This document shows positions 1 through 8,976 of a stretch of 64,000 nucleotides of DNA, piece by piece (within the stretch, counting starts at the first letter, position 1; each line of letters starts with the position of its first letter). The translations under genes and the position numbers were made by a program. The stretch lies in assembly GCA_046291695.1 (NCBI GenBank), contig JBKBSO010000014.1, positions 1 through 64,000 on the forward strand. Reading direction: 5' to 3'. The notes beneath the pieces were generated by a model. That model made no database searches, had not been told where the DNA came from, and saw only the letters and a program-made list of their open reading frames with translations. This DNA comes from PNNG01 sp046291695 (lineage in GTDB: Bacteria > Bacteroidota > Bacteroidia > UBA7662).

Positions 1-419
1 GGTGCTCAAGCCCGACCCCGATGGGGTCGTATCTCGACATCCGCATCGTAATGAAAAAAATAGTGTGCACCAAGGGCATCGTTTAAGGATATCAGTCTTT
101 TCAGGGCTCTTTGTAAAATTGGTTTTATGATGTAACACGCTGCCAAATCAGCGCTGAAGGCGCGCCATACAACAGGGCAGGGTGAAGCCCTGTCATAATA
201 GATGCCTATGCAATTTGAGCGCTGAAGGTGCGAAATAGGCTAGCGATCTTGATATGCCAAGCGGTTGTGCCTTAGCGCGCAGGATTCCAATTGCAGTCAA
301 GTTATTGAAAACCACTGCAATTTCCTCAAAACGCCATCTTTTCTTCTAGCTTACAAAAGGTCGAACAAGTAAGGCAACATTAAAAAACACCCCCGTCTTT
401 CTCCGAAAAAAAAAGCGTT
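1..419. other. Non-coding palindrome-rich flank
   Basis: No credible gene is seen here. The stretch holds several short inverted repeats: CGACCCC-GAT-GGGGTCG at 13-29, ACAGGGC with GCCCTGT at 172-178 and 187-193, and TTGCAGT with ACTGCAA at 291-297 and 314-320. Two related words of the form GCGCTGAAGG lie at 151 and 219. Much of it matches the non-coding region at 14.96-15.65 kb in the same orientation. The minus-strand acyltransferase gene ends at 420 and is followed by a run of T on its own strand, with only a weak stem. Confidence 0.7.
99..374 (+). repeat. Intergenic repeat module, copy A
   Basis: This stretch aligns colinearly with 14960-15648. Bases 219-290 match 15008-15079 at 54 of 72 positions by my count, and 332-374 match 15606-15648 at 35 of 43. 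A further stretch beginning with TTCAGGGCT near 100 matches from 14961. The two conserved blocks lie about 40 bases apart here but more than 500 apart in copy B, so this copy looks like the shorter form lacking the inserted sequence. It codes for nothing visible. The function is unknown. Confidence 0.65.
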
Positions 420-1166
420 TTAGCGCACATAATGTGGAAAGCGAAACTTTTCGCTTTGCTCAATGGCGTCCATGATTTGGTTCACAATGTCGGCCGCCGG
501 TGCTTCGTAATCGATGTCGAGCGGGGCTTTGATATCCACCGTGAGTTTCACCCCTTTTTTCTTCAGCTTGAGGCCCTGCTTGTTGAAGGCCCGACGGAAG
601 CCGTTGATCACCACCGGTACCACTACCGGGCGGTTTTGCTTGATGATATGAGCCGTGCCCTTGCGGCCTTCGGCATAGGGCTTGGTGGTGCCCTGCGGAA
701 AAGTAATCACCCAGCCGCTACCCAGGGCCATGTCGATTTTTTGGGTATCGGCCTTGTCCACCTCACGCTGCACATCCTGCCCCATGCTGCGCCACGAGCG
801 CTTCACGGTGATGGCCCCGGCCAACATGAACAGCTTGGGCAACCAACCGCTTTCTTTCATGGTTTCTTCGGCCGCCACATAATATACTCTGGTTTCGGGC
901 CAAAGCAGGTAAAAGGGATGGTTGAGTCGGTCGAACATCTTCCATTTAGCGGCGCAAATCACGTGCAAAATGGCCGCAACATCCCGATAATAGGTTTGAT
1001 GATTAGAAACAAATAGCACATTGTGATCGGGCAATTCGGCCAACACCCTACTGCCACTAACGCGCATCCGGTTGTGAACATTTAAGCCAATATAGGAGAT
1101 AAAGCCGGCGATGGTATACACCAAGCGCTTTACCCAAACGTAGTAACCAAATACATCGCGTTTCAT
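420..1166 (-). CDS. PlsC-like 1-acyl-glycerol-3-phosphate acyltransferase family protein
   Basis: A 248-residue membrane-associated acyltransferase of the PlsC/LPLAT superfamily, expected to move an acyl chain onto lysophosphatidate or a related acceptor in lipid synthesis. A hydrophobic N-terminal segment (about residues 15-30) precedes the catalytic motif NHQTYYRD at 55-62, which is an HX5D spacing rather than the textbook HX4D. The second motif is FPQGTT at 156-161 where FPEGTR is usual. These changes point to a divergent branch, so the acceptor is uncertain. I chose the ATG at 1166; an in-frame TTG lies 12 bases upstream. It sits 36 bases after metG and is probably the last gene of the glyS-metG operon. 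Confidence 0.85.
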   Translation of the reverse strand: MKRDVFGYYVWVKRLVYTIAGFISYIGLNVHNRMRVSGSRVLAELPDHNVLFVSNHQTYYRDVAAILHVICAAKWKMFDRLNHPFYLLWPETRVYYVAAEETMKESGWLPKLFMLAGAITVKRSWRSMGQDVQREVDKADTQKIDMALGSGWVITFPQGTTKPYAEGRKGTAHIIKQNRPVVVPVVINGFRRAFNKQGLKLKKKGVKLTVDIKAPLDIDYEAPAADIVNQIMDAIEQSEKFRFPHYVR

Positions 1167-1202
1167 AGGAGGCTGCAAATTAGCAAATTTGCCCGAAACA
1201 CC

Positions 1203-3293
1203 TTAACTGATGCAACCGCCGTTTTCGGCGCCTGACTGTGGTGCCACAAAAAGCAGCTTTCCGTCCTTGTTTTCGGCCATCAAAATCATACCCTGCGACA
1301 TGATGCCTCGCAACTTGCGCGGTGCCAGATTGGCCAGCAAGGTTACTTTGCCGCCTACAATTTCTTCGGGACTAAAATGCATGGCAATACCACTCACCAC
1401 AGTGCGCTTTTCGAAGCCCAAATCAACGGTAAGCTGCAGCAATTTGTCGGCTCCGGCTACCTTTTCGGCAGCCAGCACTTCGCCTACCCGCAAGTCGAGC
1501 TTGGCAAAATCGTCATAGGTAATTTCGGCTTTAAGGGGAGGATTTGTGTTTTCGGTTTCCATTTTTTCGGGGGTTTTTACCAACTTGGCGCGCTGGGCTT
1601 CCATTTGCTCGTCTTCAATATTGCGGAACAGCAATTCGGGCTGCCCCAACTGATGGCCGGCTTCCAACGGGCGTACCGTTTCTTGCTCTCGCCACCATTT
1701 ACGTCGTGTGGCCGTTTCGGGCTCCCACTGTAACTGCTGCAACAAACGCCCTTTGGTAAATGGCAAGAAGGGTTCGCAAGCCAAAGCCAGTTGTGCGCAC
1801 AACTGCAAGGCATGATCAAGAATCACCGCCACGGCAGAAGCATCGGTTTTGTACAACTTCCATGGCTCTGTTTCGGCTAAAAATCGGTTTCCGGCTCGGG
1901 CAATGTTCATCATGGTGGCCTGTGCTTCGCGGAAGCGGAAATCACCCAATGAGCGTATCATCTCCTGCTGGTAAGCGTTTACTTCTTGCTGATTGGTGAT
2001 GACCGCATCGAGAACTGCAGCACGCTGAGCCGTATCGGGCTTGAGCTTACTGCCGGGTACCAAACCATCAAAATATTTGTGGGTGAGCACCATTACGCGG
2101 TTCACAAAATTACCCAAAATGGCCACCAACTCGCTGTTTACGCGGCTTTGGTAGTCTTTCCAGGTGAAATCGCTGTCTTTGGTCTCGGGAGCAATGCTGG
2201 TTAAGGTGTAGCGCAGCTCATCTTGCTTGCCAGGAAACTCCTGCAAATATTCGTGCAGCCAAATGGCCCAATTGCGCGAGGTGCTCAGCTTATCGCCTTC
2301 GAGGTTTAAAAACTCATTGGCAGGCACCTGGTCGGGCAGGTTGTAACCCCCATGCTCGTTCAAAATCATGGGGAAAATGATCGTATGGAATACGATATTG
2401 TCTTTGCCAATAAAGTGCACCAAACTGCTGCTCGGGTCCTGCCACCAGCTTTTCCAGGCATCGGGTTGGCCTTGTGCTTCAAAATACTCGCGGGTGGCAC
2501 TGATGTAGCCAATGGGCGCATCGAACCACACATACAACACCTTGCCTTCGGCACCTTCTACAGGCACCGGCACGCCCCACTTGAGGTCGCGGGTCATGCT
2601 GCGGGGCTGCAATCCCTGCTGTATCCACGAGCTGAACTGCCCTTTTACATTGGTTTTCCAATGCTCTACCCGCTTGGCATAGTCCTTAAAACCCGGCGCT
2701 TCGGCCAGCTCGTCCATGGGTAAAAACCAGTTTTTGGTCTTGCGCTTTACAGGTGCCTTGCCGCTGAGGGCCGAGTGGGGCTTGATGAGCTCGTCGGGAC
2801 TCAAACTGCTGCCGCACTTTTCACATTGGTCGCCATAGGCATGGTCGTGACCGCATTTCGGACATGTGCCTACAATATAGCGGTCGGCCAAAAACTGTCC
2901 GGCTTCCTCGTCGTAGTATTGCTCGGTTTCAATTTCCTTGAAGCGGCCCTTGTGGTAAAGGGTTTTGAAAAAATCTTGCGCGGTTTGGTGGTGGATGGGC
3001 CTGCTGGTGCGCGAAAAATGGCTGAAGTCGATGCCGAAATCCTGAAACGAATCGCGGATGACTTCAAAATATTTGTCGACCACCGCCTGGGGCGTGGTAT
3101 TTTCTTTCCTGGCCTTGAGTTCAATGGCCACCCCGTGTTCGTCGGTGCCGCAAATAAACAGCACTTCTTCGCCCTTGGCCTTTAAAAAGCGGGTGTAAAT
3201 ATCGCCCGGCAAATAGCAACCGGCCAGGTGCCCTATGTGAATGGGGCCGTTGGCATAGGGCAAGGCAGCGGTAATCAGGTGTCGTTTTTTCAT
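1203..3293 (-). CDS. metG: Methionyl-tRNA synthetase
   Basis: Charges tRNA-Met with methionine in the cytoplasm. The protein has 696 residues. The class I HIGH signature is at 19-22, a zinc knuckle with Cys144, Cys147, Cys157 and Cys160 follows, and the KMSKS equivalent is KLSTS at 335-339. The last 105 or so residues form an OB-fold tRNA-binding domain of the Trbp111/EMAPII type, which occurs as a C-terminal extension in dimeric bacterial enzymes. The ATG overlaps the glyS stop codon (ATGA), so the two synthetases are translationally coupled. Length and motifs are complete. Confidence 0.98.
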   Translation of the reverse strand: MKKRHLITAALPYANGPIHIGHLAGCYLPGDIYTRFLKAKGEEVLFICGTDEHGVAIELKARKENTTPQAVVDKYFEVIRDSFQDFGIDFSHFSRTSRPIHHQTAQDFFKTLYHKGRFKEIETEQYYDEEAGQFLADRYIVGTCPKCGHDHAYGDQCEKCGSSLSPDELIKPHSALSGKAPVKRKTKNWFLPMDELAEAPGFKDYAKRVEHWKTNVKGQFSSWIQQGLQPRSMTRDLKWGVPVPVEGAEGKVLYVWFDAPIGYISATREYFEAQGQPDAWKSWWQDPSSSLVHFIGKDNIVFHTIIFPMILNEHGGYNLPDQVPANEFLNLEGDKLSTSRNWAIWLHEYLQEFPGKQDELRYTLTSIAPETKDSDFTWKDYQSRVNSELVAILGNFVNRVMVLTHKYFDGLVPGSKLKPDTAQRAAVLDAVITNQQEVNAYQQEMIRSLGDFRFREAQATMMNIARAGNRFLAETEPWKLYKTDASAVAVILDHALQLCAQLALACEPFLPFTKGRLLQQLQWEPETATRRKWWREQETVRPLEAGHQLGQPELLFRNIEDEQMEAQRAKLVKTPEKMETENTNPPLKAEITYDDFAKLDLRVGEVLAAEKVAGADKLLQLTVDLGFEKRTVVSGIAMHFSPEEIVGGKVTLLANLAPRKLRGIMSQGMILMAENKDGKLLFVAPQSGAENGGCIS

Positions 3294-4858
3294 GCGGGCA
3301 AACCCTCCTCCTGGCGGGCGCTCAGCTGCCCAAGCACCTGTTCCATGCTCACCAGCTTTTCGAGCAAGGCAGGCAAGTCGGTAATGGCCACGCGTTCCTG
3401 CTGCATGCTATCGCGGTGGCGGATAGTTACCGCAGCATCTTCGAGGCTTTGGTGATCTACCGTAATACAAATGGGGGTGCCCAGCGCATCCTGACGGCGA
3501 TAACGCTTGCCAATGCTGTCTTTTTCGTCGTACTGACAAGCAAAACGGAATTTCAGCAACTGCAAAATTTCGCGTGCTTTTTCGGGCAAACCGTCTTTTT
3601 TCACCAAAGGCAAAACGGCGGCTTTCACTGGTGCCAGGAAGTAAGGCAAGCGCAATACCACACGTTCGCTGCCATCGTCGAGCTTTTCTTCGGCATAGGC
3701 ATGCGAGAGGGTGGCCAAAAACAAACGGTCGAGACCAATAGAGGTTTCTACCACATAAGGCACATACGATTCGTTGGTTTCCGGGTCGAAATAGCGCAGT
3801 TTTTTGCCGCTGTGTTGCTCATGGGCGCCCAAATCGAAATCGGTACGCGAGTGGATGCCTTCGAGTTCTTTGAATCCGAAGGGAAACTCAAACTCAATAT
3901 CGGCGGCCGCATTGGCATAGTGGGCCAACTTGAGGTGGTCGTGAAAACGGTATTTGTTTTCGGGAAAGCCCAGGGCCTGGTGCCAGCGCATGCGGGATTG
4001 CTTCCAGTATTGGTACCAGCCCATTTCGGTGCCGGGGCGCACAAAAAACTGCATTTCCATTTGCTCAAACTCGCGCATGCGGAAGATGAACTGGCGGGCC
4101 ACAATTTCGTTGCGGAAAGCCTTGCCGGTTTGGGCAATGCCAAACGGAATTTTCATCCGGCCGCTTTTTTGTACGTTTAAAAAGTTTACAAATATGCCTT
4201 GCGCCGTTTCGGGGCGCAGGTAAATTTTGCCTGATTCGCCACTCACCGCCCCCATTTCGGTGCTGAACATGAGGTTAAACTGCCGTACTTCGGTCCAGTT
4301 GCGGGTGCCGCTGATGGGGCATACAATTTCTAAATCTATGATCAACTGACGAAGGGCTTCCAAATCGCCGGCTTCGAGGGCCGATTTCATACGGCTGTTG
4401 ATCTCGTCGATCTTAACCTGGTTGCGCTGCACATTGGGATTGGTAGCCCGGAACTGCACCTCGTCGAAGCTTTCGCCAAAACGGTTGCGGCCTTTATCGG
4501 CTTCCTTCTGAATTTTAGCTTCAATCTTGGCAATCTGCTCCTCCAGCAACACATCGGCGCGGTAACGCTTCTTAGAGTCTTTATTGTCAATGAGCGGATC
4601 ATTAAAAGCATCTACGTGTCCCGAAGCCTTCCAGGTGGTGGGGTGCATAAAAATGGCGGCATCAATGCCCACAATATTTTCGTGCAATTGGGTCATGGCC
4701 TTCCACCAGTAATCGCGCAGATTTTTTTTGAGCTCGGCGCCCATCTGTCCATAGTCGTAAACAGCTGAAAGTCCGTCGTATATCTCACTGGAAGGAAAAA
4801 CGAAGCCATACTCCTTGGCATGGCTGATGACGTTTTTAAATTGCTCTTCGGGAATCAT
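3290..4858 (-). CDS. glyS: Glycyl-tRNA synthetase (single-chain, alpha2 type)
   Basis: Charges tRNA-Gly with glycine. The 522-residue protein is the single-chain class II dimeric form, not the alpha/beta two-subunit enzyme. RPETAQGIFVNF is seen at 215-226 and the motif 2 region (FRNE...RQF...MREFEQME) at about 248-268, with an anticodon-binding domain at the C terminus. I chose the ATG at 4858: a 30-residue in-frame upstream extension is not family-like and would run through a promoter box. TATCTTTG ends only four bases before this ATG, suggesting a leaderless or nearly leaderless transcript. First gene of the glyS-metG-acyltransferase operon. Confidence 0.97.
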   Translation of the reverse strand: MIPEEQFKNVISHAKEYGFVFPSSEIYDGLSAVYDYGQMGAELKKNLRDYWWKAMTQLHENIVGIDAAIFMHPTTWKASGHVDAFNDPLIDNKDSKKRYRADVLLEEQIAKIEAKIQKEADKGRNRFGESFDEVQFRATNPNVQRNQVKIDEINSRMKSALEAGDLEALRQLIIDLEIVCPISGTRNWTEVRQFNLMFSTEMGAVSGESGKIYLRPETAQGIFVNFLNVQKSGRMKIPFGIAQTGKAFRNEIVARQFIFRMREFEQMEMQFFVRPGTEMGWYQYWKQSRMRWHQALGFPENKYRFHDHLKLAHYANAAADIEFEFPFGFKELEGIHSRTDFDLGAHEQHSGKKLRYFDPETNESYVPYVVETSIGLDRLFLATLSHAYAEEKLDDGSERVVLRLPYFLAPVKAAVLPLVKKDGLPEKAREILQLLKFRFACQYDEKDSIGKRYRRQDALGTPICITVDHQSLEDAAVTIRHRDSMQQERVAITDLPALLEKLVSMEQVLGQLSARQEEGLPA

Positions 4859-4862
4859 GCGG

Positions 4863-4891
4863 CAAAGATAGCAGATTTGCGTTTCGGCAAA
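4863..4891 (-). promoter_or_regulatory. Candidate glyS promoter (TTTG / TATCTTTG)
   Basis: On the minus strand TTTG (4891-4888) is followed after 17 bases by TATCTTTG (4870-4863), which fits the Bacteroidota -33/-7 pattern TTTG...TAnnTTTG. The box ends four bases before the glyS ATG. Confidence 0.6.
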
Positions 4892-4958
4892 GGCCTGATT
4901 TCTCAGCTGTTTGAGGCAAAAATCTAAGTTTTCGGCTGGGCTTGCCATTTGTGCCCTA

Positions 4959-4966
4959 TATCTTTG
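4959..4966 (+). promoter_or_regulatory. Candidate -7 box TATCTTTG for the DegT aminotransferase gene
   Basis: A perfect TAnnTTTG box lies 15 bases before the ATG at 4982 and supports that start over an in-frame ATG at 4949. The nearest TTG (4942-4944) is only 14 bases upstream, so the -33 element is unclear. Confidence 0.5.
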
Positions 4967-4981
4967 TCAAAATTTTTTGGC

Positions 4982-6100
4982 ATGAGCACAATTCCCATGG
5001 TTGATTTGAAGGCCCAATACGCCCTTATTCAGGAAGAGGTAGATAAAAACATACGTGAAGTTCTCGACAGCATGGCCTTCATCAATGGCCCGGCGGTAAA
5101 GTCCTTTCAAGCGTCCTTACAACATTACCTGGGTGGCACCGAAGTGATTCCCTGCGCCAATGGCACCGATGCCTTACAAATTGCCATGATGGCCCTCGAT
5201 TTACAGCCCGGCGACGAAGTAATCACCGCAGACTTTACCTATGTGGCTACTGCCGAAGTTATTGCGCTACTCAAGCTCAAGCCGGTTTTGGTTGATGTAG
5301 ATCCCGTTACCTTCAACATCGAACCTTCGGCCATTGAAGCGGCCATCGGGCCCAAAACCAAAGCCATAGTACCCGTGCATTTGTTTGGTCAGTGTGCCGA
5401 TATGGCGCCCATACTCGCCCTCGCCGAAAAGCATGGGCTGTATGTAATTGAAGACACCGCCCAGGCCATAGGCGCCGAATACCGCTTTCCCGATGGCCGA
5501 ACCGCCAAGGCCGGCACTATGGGCACCATTGGCTGCACCAGCTTTTTCCCGTCGAAAAACTTGGGCTGCTATGGAGATGGAGGTGCCATTTTTACCAACG
5601 ACAAAAAACTGGCCGATAAAATCCGTATGATTGCCAACCACGGCCAATCAGTGCAATACTACCACGATGAGGTGGGCGTAAACTCACGCCTCGACAGCCT
5701 GCAAGCCGCTGTGCTCAATGCGAAGCTGCCGCATCTCGACCGTTACAACAACTCGCGGGCTACAGCTGCGGCCTATTACAATGCCGCCTTTTCTGATGTT
5801 AGCTGGTTGAATTGTCCGCAAACGGCACAGAACAGCACCCATGTATTTCACCAATATACCTTACAACTACACAAGGATATCGATCGGCAGGCCCTACGCG
5901 ATCACCTTTCAGCCCTGGGCATTCCCTGCATGATTTATTACCCGGTGCCATTACATGACCAAAAGGCTTATGCGCAAGAAGGCCACTATCCGGTCACCGA
6001 AAAACTTTGTGCAACAGTAATTTCCTTGCCCATGCACAGCGAGCTCAAGCCCGAAACCCTCGATTTTATCATCGAAGGGGTGAAATCATTTAAGCCCTAG
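4982..6100 (+). CDS. DegT/DnrJ/EryC1-type sugar aminotransferase (WbpE-like)
   Basis: A PLP-dependent aminotransferase acting on a keto-sugar nucleotide, 372 residues. The family signatures are GTDAL at 61-65, EDTAQAIGA at 157-165 and FFPSKNLGCYGDGGA at 188-202, in which Lys192 is the expected Schiff-base lysine. The neighbours encode a Gfo/Idh sugar dehydrogenase and a hexapeptide acetyltransferase. In the Pseudomonas/Bordetella Wbp/Wlb pathway these three activities (oxidation at C3, transamination, N-acetylation) convert UDP-GlcNAcA to the 2,3-diacetamido sugar, so a WbpE-type role is likely by inference. The gene converges on the dehydrogenase and their stop codons overlap. Confidence 0.9.
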   Translation: MSTIPMVDLKAQYALIQEEVDKNIREVLDSMAFINGPAVKSFQASLQHYLGGTEVIPCANGTDALQIAMMALDLQPGDEVITADFTYVATAEVIALLKLKPVLVDVDPVTFNIEPSAIEAAIGPKTKAIVPVHLFGQCADMAPILALAEKHGLYVIEDTAQAIGAEYRFPDGRTAKAGTMGTIGCTSFFPSKNLGCYGDGGAIFTNDKKLADKIRMIANHGQSVQYYHDEVGVNSRLDSLQAAVLNAKLPHLDRYNNSRATAAAYYNAAFSDVSWLNCPQTAQNSTHVFHQYTLQLHKDIDRQALRDHLSALGIPCMIYYPVPLHDQKAYAQEGHYPVTEKLCATVISLPMHSELKPETLDFIIEGVKSFKP

Positions 6101-7107
6101 TAGCCGCTTTCCATAGCGGCGTACATACGCTCAATCAGATCAACCACCGCTAGCCCTTCTTCGGCCCGTGTAGTTGGAGCTGCCCTGCCACGCAACACAT
6201 CAATCACATTCGCGAAAAGCAGGTGGTGATTGGCCGCTGAGCCCTTGTATGCTCCGTAATCGTTACCCGGATTGGTAGGTGCCAGCTCCGGGAGGCTGTA
6301 GTCGCGGATGTGACAATACATCACCTTGTCCATATACTGACCGCCAAGTTTTACGGTGCCATTTTCGCCAATGAGCGTAATGCTGCTTTCGAAATTGGCA
6401 TCATACACCGATGTACTGAACTGAAAACTCCCCATGCCTCCTCCTTCAAGCTCGAAGTGCAACATGCCGCTGTCTTCAAAATCGGTAAGTCCGGCATGAT
6501 TAAAGCTATGCATCCGTCCACTGATATTTTTCACATCGCCCAACAACCAGTAGAGCATATCAATAAAATGCGAAAACTGGGTAAAGAGGGTCCCACCGTC
6601 GAGCTGCTGATCGCCATGCCAGCCTTTTGGCAGGTAGTAGCGTGCATCACGGTTCCAAAAGCAGTTGAGTTGCACCATATAAATTTGTCCGAGCAAGCCC
6701 CTATCCACCACCGATTTAATCCATACGGCCGGAGGCGAATAACGGTTTTGCATCACCGGAAAAAGCCGCAGATTTCGCAATTGGGCTAGTTCGAGCATAT
6801 GTCTTACCTCTGTACTACGCAGTCCCATAGGTTTTTCGACCACAACGTCTGCACTCAGTTCGAGGGCCGCCAAGGTATGGGCATAGTGCAGTCCATTTGG
6901 TGTAGCCACAGTAATCACCTCAGTCCCTATACCCGACTTTTCGAAATCTACTAGGCTACTGAAGTGCGGACAATGAAAATCCGAATCGGGTTTAATCGGA
7001 TCGATGGTGGCCACCAGCTCGGCTTCCGGATGCCGCAATAACATACTGGCATGCCGTTTTCCGATGTGTCCTGTGCCAATCACGGCAAAGCGTATGGGTT
7101 TATTCAT
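6097..7107 (-). CDS. Gfo/Idh/MocA oxidoreductase (WbpB/WlbA-like sugar dehydrogenase)
   Basis: An NAD-dependent sugar dehydrogenase, 336 residues. The Rossmann motif GTGHIG is at 11-16 and the family EKP motif at 91-93; the C-terminal half carries the usual mixed sheet domain, including DGGTLFTQFSHFID. With the acetyltransferase and the aminotransferase next to it, the likely role is oxidation at C3 of UDP-N-acetylglucosaminuronic acid (WbpB/WlbA). Its start overlaps the end of the acetyltransferase gene by eight bases, so the two are co-transcribed. Substrate assignment is by context; the family is broad. Confidence 0.88.
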   Translation of the reverse strand: MNKPIRFAVIGTGHIGKRHASMLLRHPEAELVATIDPIKPDSDFHCPHFSSLVDFEKSGIGTEVITVATPNGLHYAHTLAALELSADVVVEKPMGLRSTEVRHMLELAQLRNLRLFPVMQNRYSPPAVWIKSVVDRGLLGQIYMVQLNCFWNRDARYYLPKGWHGDQQLDGGTLFTQFSHFIDMLYWLLGDVKNISGRMHSFNHAGLTDFEDSGMLHFELEGGGMGSFQFSTSVYDANFESSITLIGENGTVKLGGQYMDKVMYCHIRDYSLPELAPTNPGNDYGAYKGSAANHHLLFANVIDVLRGRAAPTTRAEEGLAVVDLIERMYAAMESGY

Positions 7108-7684
7108 GCCAAATTTTTACTTGCCCATCGAGCAATTGGTACTGCCAGCCCGAAGCCTTACAATTGGCCAATCCTTTTGCATCGAAATATAGTCGCTCGC
7201 CATGCGCACTCATCCAACCGGTTTGACGGGCCGGACAACCCATCACCAGGGCAAAAGCCGGCACCGGCCTGCTCACCACAGCTCCAGCAGCCACAAAAGC
7301 ATATTCGCCAATGTCGTTGCCACAAATAATGGTGGCATTGGCCCCTATGGTGGCTCCTTTTCCAATACGGGTTGGCAGGTACTCATCACGCCGATTTACC
7401 GCTGATCGCGGGTTGATTACATTGGTAAATACGCAGCTTGGACCCAGAAAAACGTCATCTCCCACCACCAATCCGGTGTAAAGGCTCACATTATTCTGAA
7501 TTTTGACGCCATGGCCTACCACCACCCCCGTAGCGATAAATACATTTTGGCCCACATTACAATTGTTACCCAAGGTACAACCTGGCATTAAATGGCTAAA
7601 ATGCCAAATGCGGCTGCCCGAGCCCACTTCACAACCCGGATCGAGCACGGCCGTTGGATGTGCATAAAATTCAGCATTACTCAT
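7100..7684 (-). CDS. Hexapeptide-repeat N-acetyltransferase (WbpD/WlbB-like)
   Basis: A left-handed beta-helix acetyltransferase of 194 residues, predicted to N-acetylate the 3-amino group of a nucleotide sugar with acetyl-CoA. Hexapeptide repeats begin near residue 8 and run to about 160, with a loop SAVNRRDEYLPT in the middle as in the WbpD/WlbB subfamily. I start it at the ATG at 7684; a 14-residue in-frame extension upstream lacks repeats. It follows the BaiN-type gene by 47 bases and overlaps the dehydrogenase gene. The first pathway gene (UDP-GlcNAc 6-dehydrogenase) and the C2 epimerase are not in this window. Confidence 0.87.
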   Translation of the reverse strand: MSNAEFYAHPTAVLDPGCEVGSGSRIWHFSHLMPGCTLGNNCNVGQNVFIATGVVVGHGVKIQNNVSLYTGLVVGDDVFLGPSCVFTNVINPRSAVNRRDEYLPTRIGKGATIGANATIICGNDIGEYAFVAAGAVVSRPVPAFALVMGCPARQTGWMSAHGERLYFDAKGLANCKASGWQYQLLDGQVKIWHE

Positions 7685-7731
7685 CAAGGGTCGAAAATCG
7701 TAAAAAGCGCCCAGCCAAACAAACAACTTCT

Positions 7732-8973
7732 TTACAGCCTGGCTAGTTTAAGCTGTTCGGCAAAGTGACAAGCCACAGCATGTCCGGCGCTCCAGGCAGC
7801 CTGAAAATTGAAGCCGCCGGTTAAAGCGTCTATGTCTATCAACTCACCGGCTACATAAATATGAGGATGCTTGCGCAATTGCATGCTTCTAAAGTCAATT
7901 TCAGCCCGACTAATTCCGCCCGAAGTCACAAACTCTTCTTTGAAAGTTGTTTTACCTGTAGCGAAAAATTCGTGATTCTTGAGCACTTCTACCAACCGGT
8001 TTATTTGCTTGTTGTTCACTTCACTCCAGCGCTGGCCCGGCGAAATTGCAGCCTGAATCAGCAAAAATTGTTTCAGTCGCGCGGGTAAATCAACCTCAAA
8101 TCGGTTACTCAACAGTGTAGCACCGGCGTACTGTCGATAATCGCTAAACAAGGCTCGGAGGTCTTCAGCCGACTCGTTGGGTAACCAATCGACCAGAATT
8201 TTAAAACGATACTCCCTGGTATGCAGTTCACGGGCGGCCATTGCCGATAGCTTAATCACCCCAGGGCCGCTTAATCCCCAATGCGTTATGAGTAAAGGGC
8301 CGCTTTGTTCTTGTTTAAACTCAGGCAAGCGAATACGGGCATTCGCAACACTCAAGCCCATCAATTCGCAAATTGGGTGTTTGGGCAGATTAAAAGTAAA
8401 TAGGGAAGGAACGGGGGGCACAATATCAATGCCCAAATCCTGCAACCACCGATAGCCTTCGAGCTTAGGGTGTCCACCGCTGGCCAGCAGTACACGCTTT
8501 GCACGATAAGCAAGCTGTTGTCGGCTATAAAGCACTATTTCCTGATTACGCATTTCGAGCTTTTCGACATCCGTTTGCAAGGCCAGTCCAACCCCATACT
8601 TCCTGGCCTCGAGCATGAGGCAATCGATGATACTGCTGCTACTATCGGTGACCGGAAACATGCGGCCATCGGCTTCGGCTTTGAGCTTTACCCCACGCGA
8701 CTCGAACCAATTGACCGTATCATGGGTGGCAAAACGGGCGAAAAGTTGCCGTAATTCCTTTTGTCCACGAGGGTAAAACTTCAGCAAATCGGGGATGTCG
8801 AAACAAGCATGGGTAACATTACAACGCCCACCGCCCGAAATCCGCACCTTAGCTAAGGGTGCCTTGGCTTGCTCAAGGATCAGGATGCGGCTGCCCGGTG
8901 CGAGACGTGCTGCATTTACTGCCGCAAAAAAACCGGCAGCTCCCCCACCTACCACAAGCAAATCGTAAAGCAT
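7732..8973 (-). CDS. BaiN/HI0933-family NAD(P)/FAD-dependent oxidoreductase
   Basis: A flavoprotein of 413 residues in the HI0933/YhiN/BaiN family, whose physiological substrate is generally unknown. The FAD-binding motif VVGGGAAG is at 6-13, SGGGRCNVTH follows near 56, and the C terminus carries GGISRAEID and the second FAD segment VAGELIDIDALTGGFNF. The start at 8973 places the FAD motif at the very N terminus, as in the family; ten in-frame upstream codons overlap the promoter box. It is probably first in a minus-strand unit with the acetyltransferase and dehydrogenase genes, but a functional link to them is not evident. Confidence 0.9.
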   Translation of the reverse strand: MLYDLLVVGGGAAGFFAAVNAARLAPGSRILILEQAKAPLAKVRISGGGRCNVTHACFDIPDLLKFYPRGQKELRQLFARFATHDTVNWFESRGVKLKAEADGRMFPVTDSSSSIIDCLMLEARKYGVGLALQTDVEKLEMRNQEIVLYSRQQLAYRAKRVLLASGGHPKLEGYRWLQDLGIDIVPPVPSLFTFNLPKHPICELMGLSVANARIRLPEFKQEQSGPLLITHWGLSGPGVIKLSAMAARELHTREYRFKILVDWLPNESAEDLRALFSDYRQYAGATLLSNRFEVDLPARLKQFLLIQAAISPGQRWSEVNNKQINRLVEVLKNHEFFATGKTTFKEEFVTSGGISRAEIDFRSMQLRKHPHIYVAGELIDIDALTGGFNFQAAWSAGHAVACHFAEQLKLARL

Positions 8974-8976
8974 GTG

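Noticed and set aside
432..1016. Plus-strand open frame opposite the acyltransferase gene
   Set aside because: It is a shadow of the acyltransferase gene with no family features.
3416..4180. Long plus-strand open frame antisense to glyS
   Set aside because: It lies entirely within the glycyl-tRNA synthetase gene on the other strand, has no recognisable domain, and reflects codon bias of the real gene.
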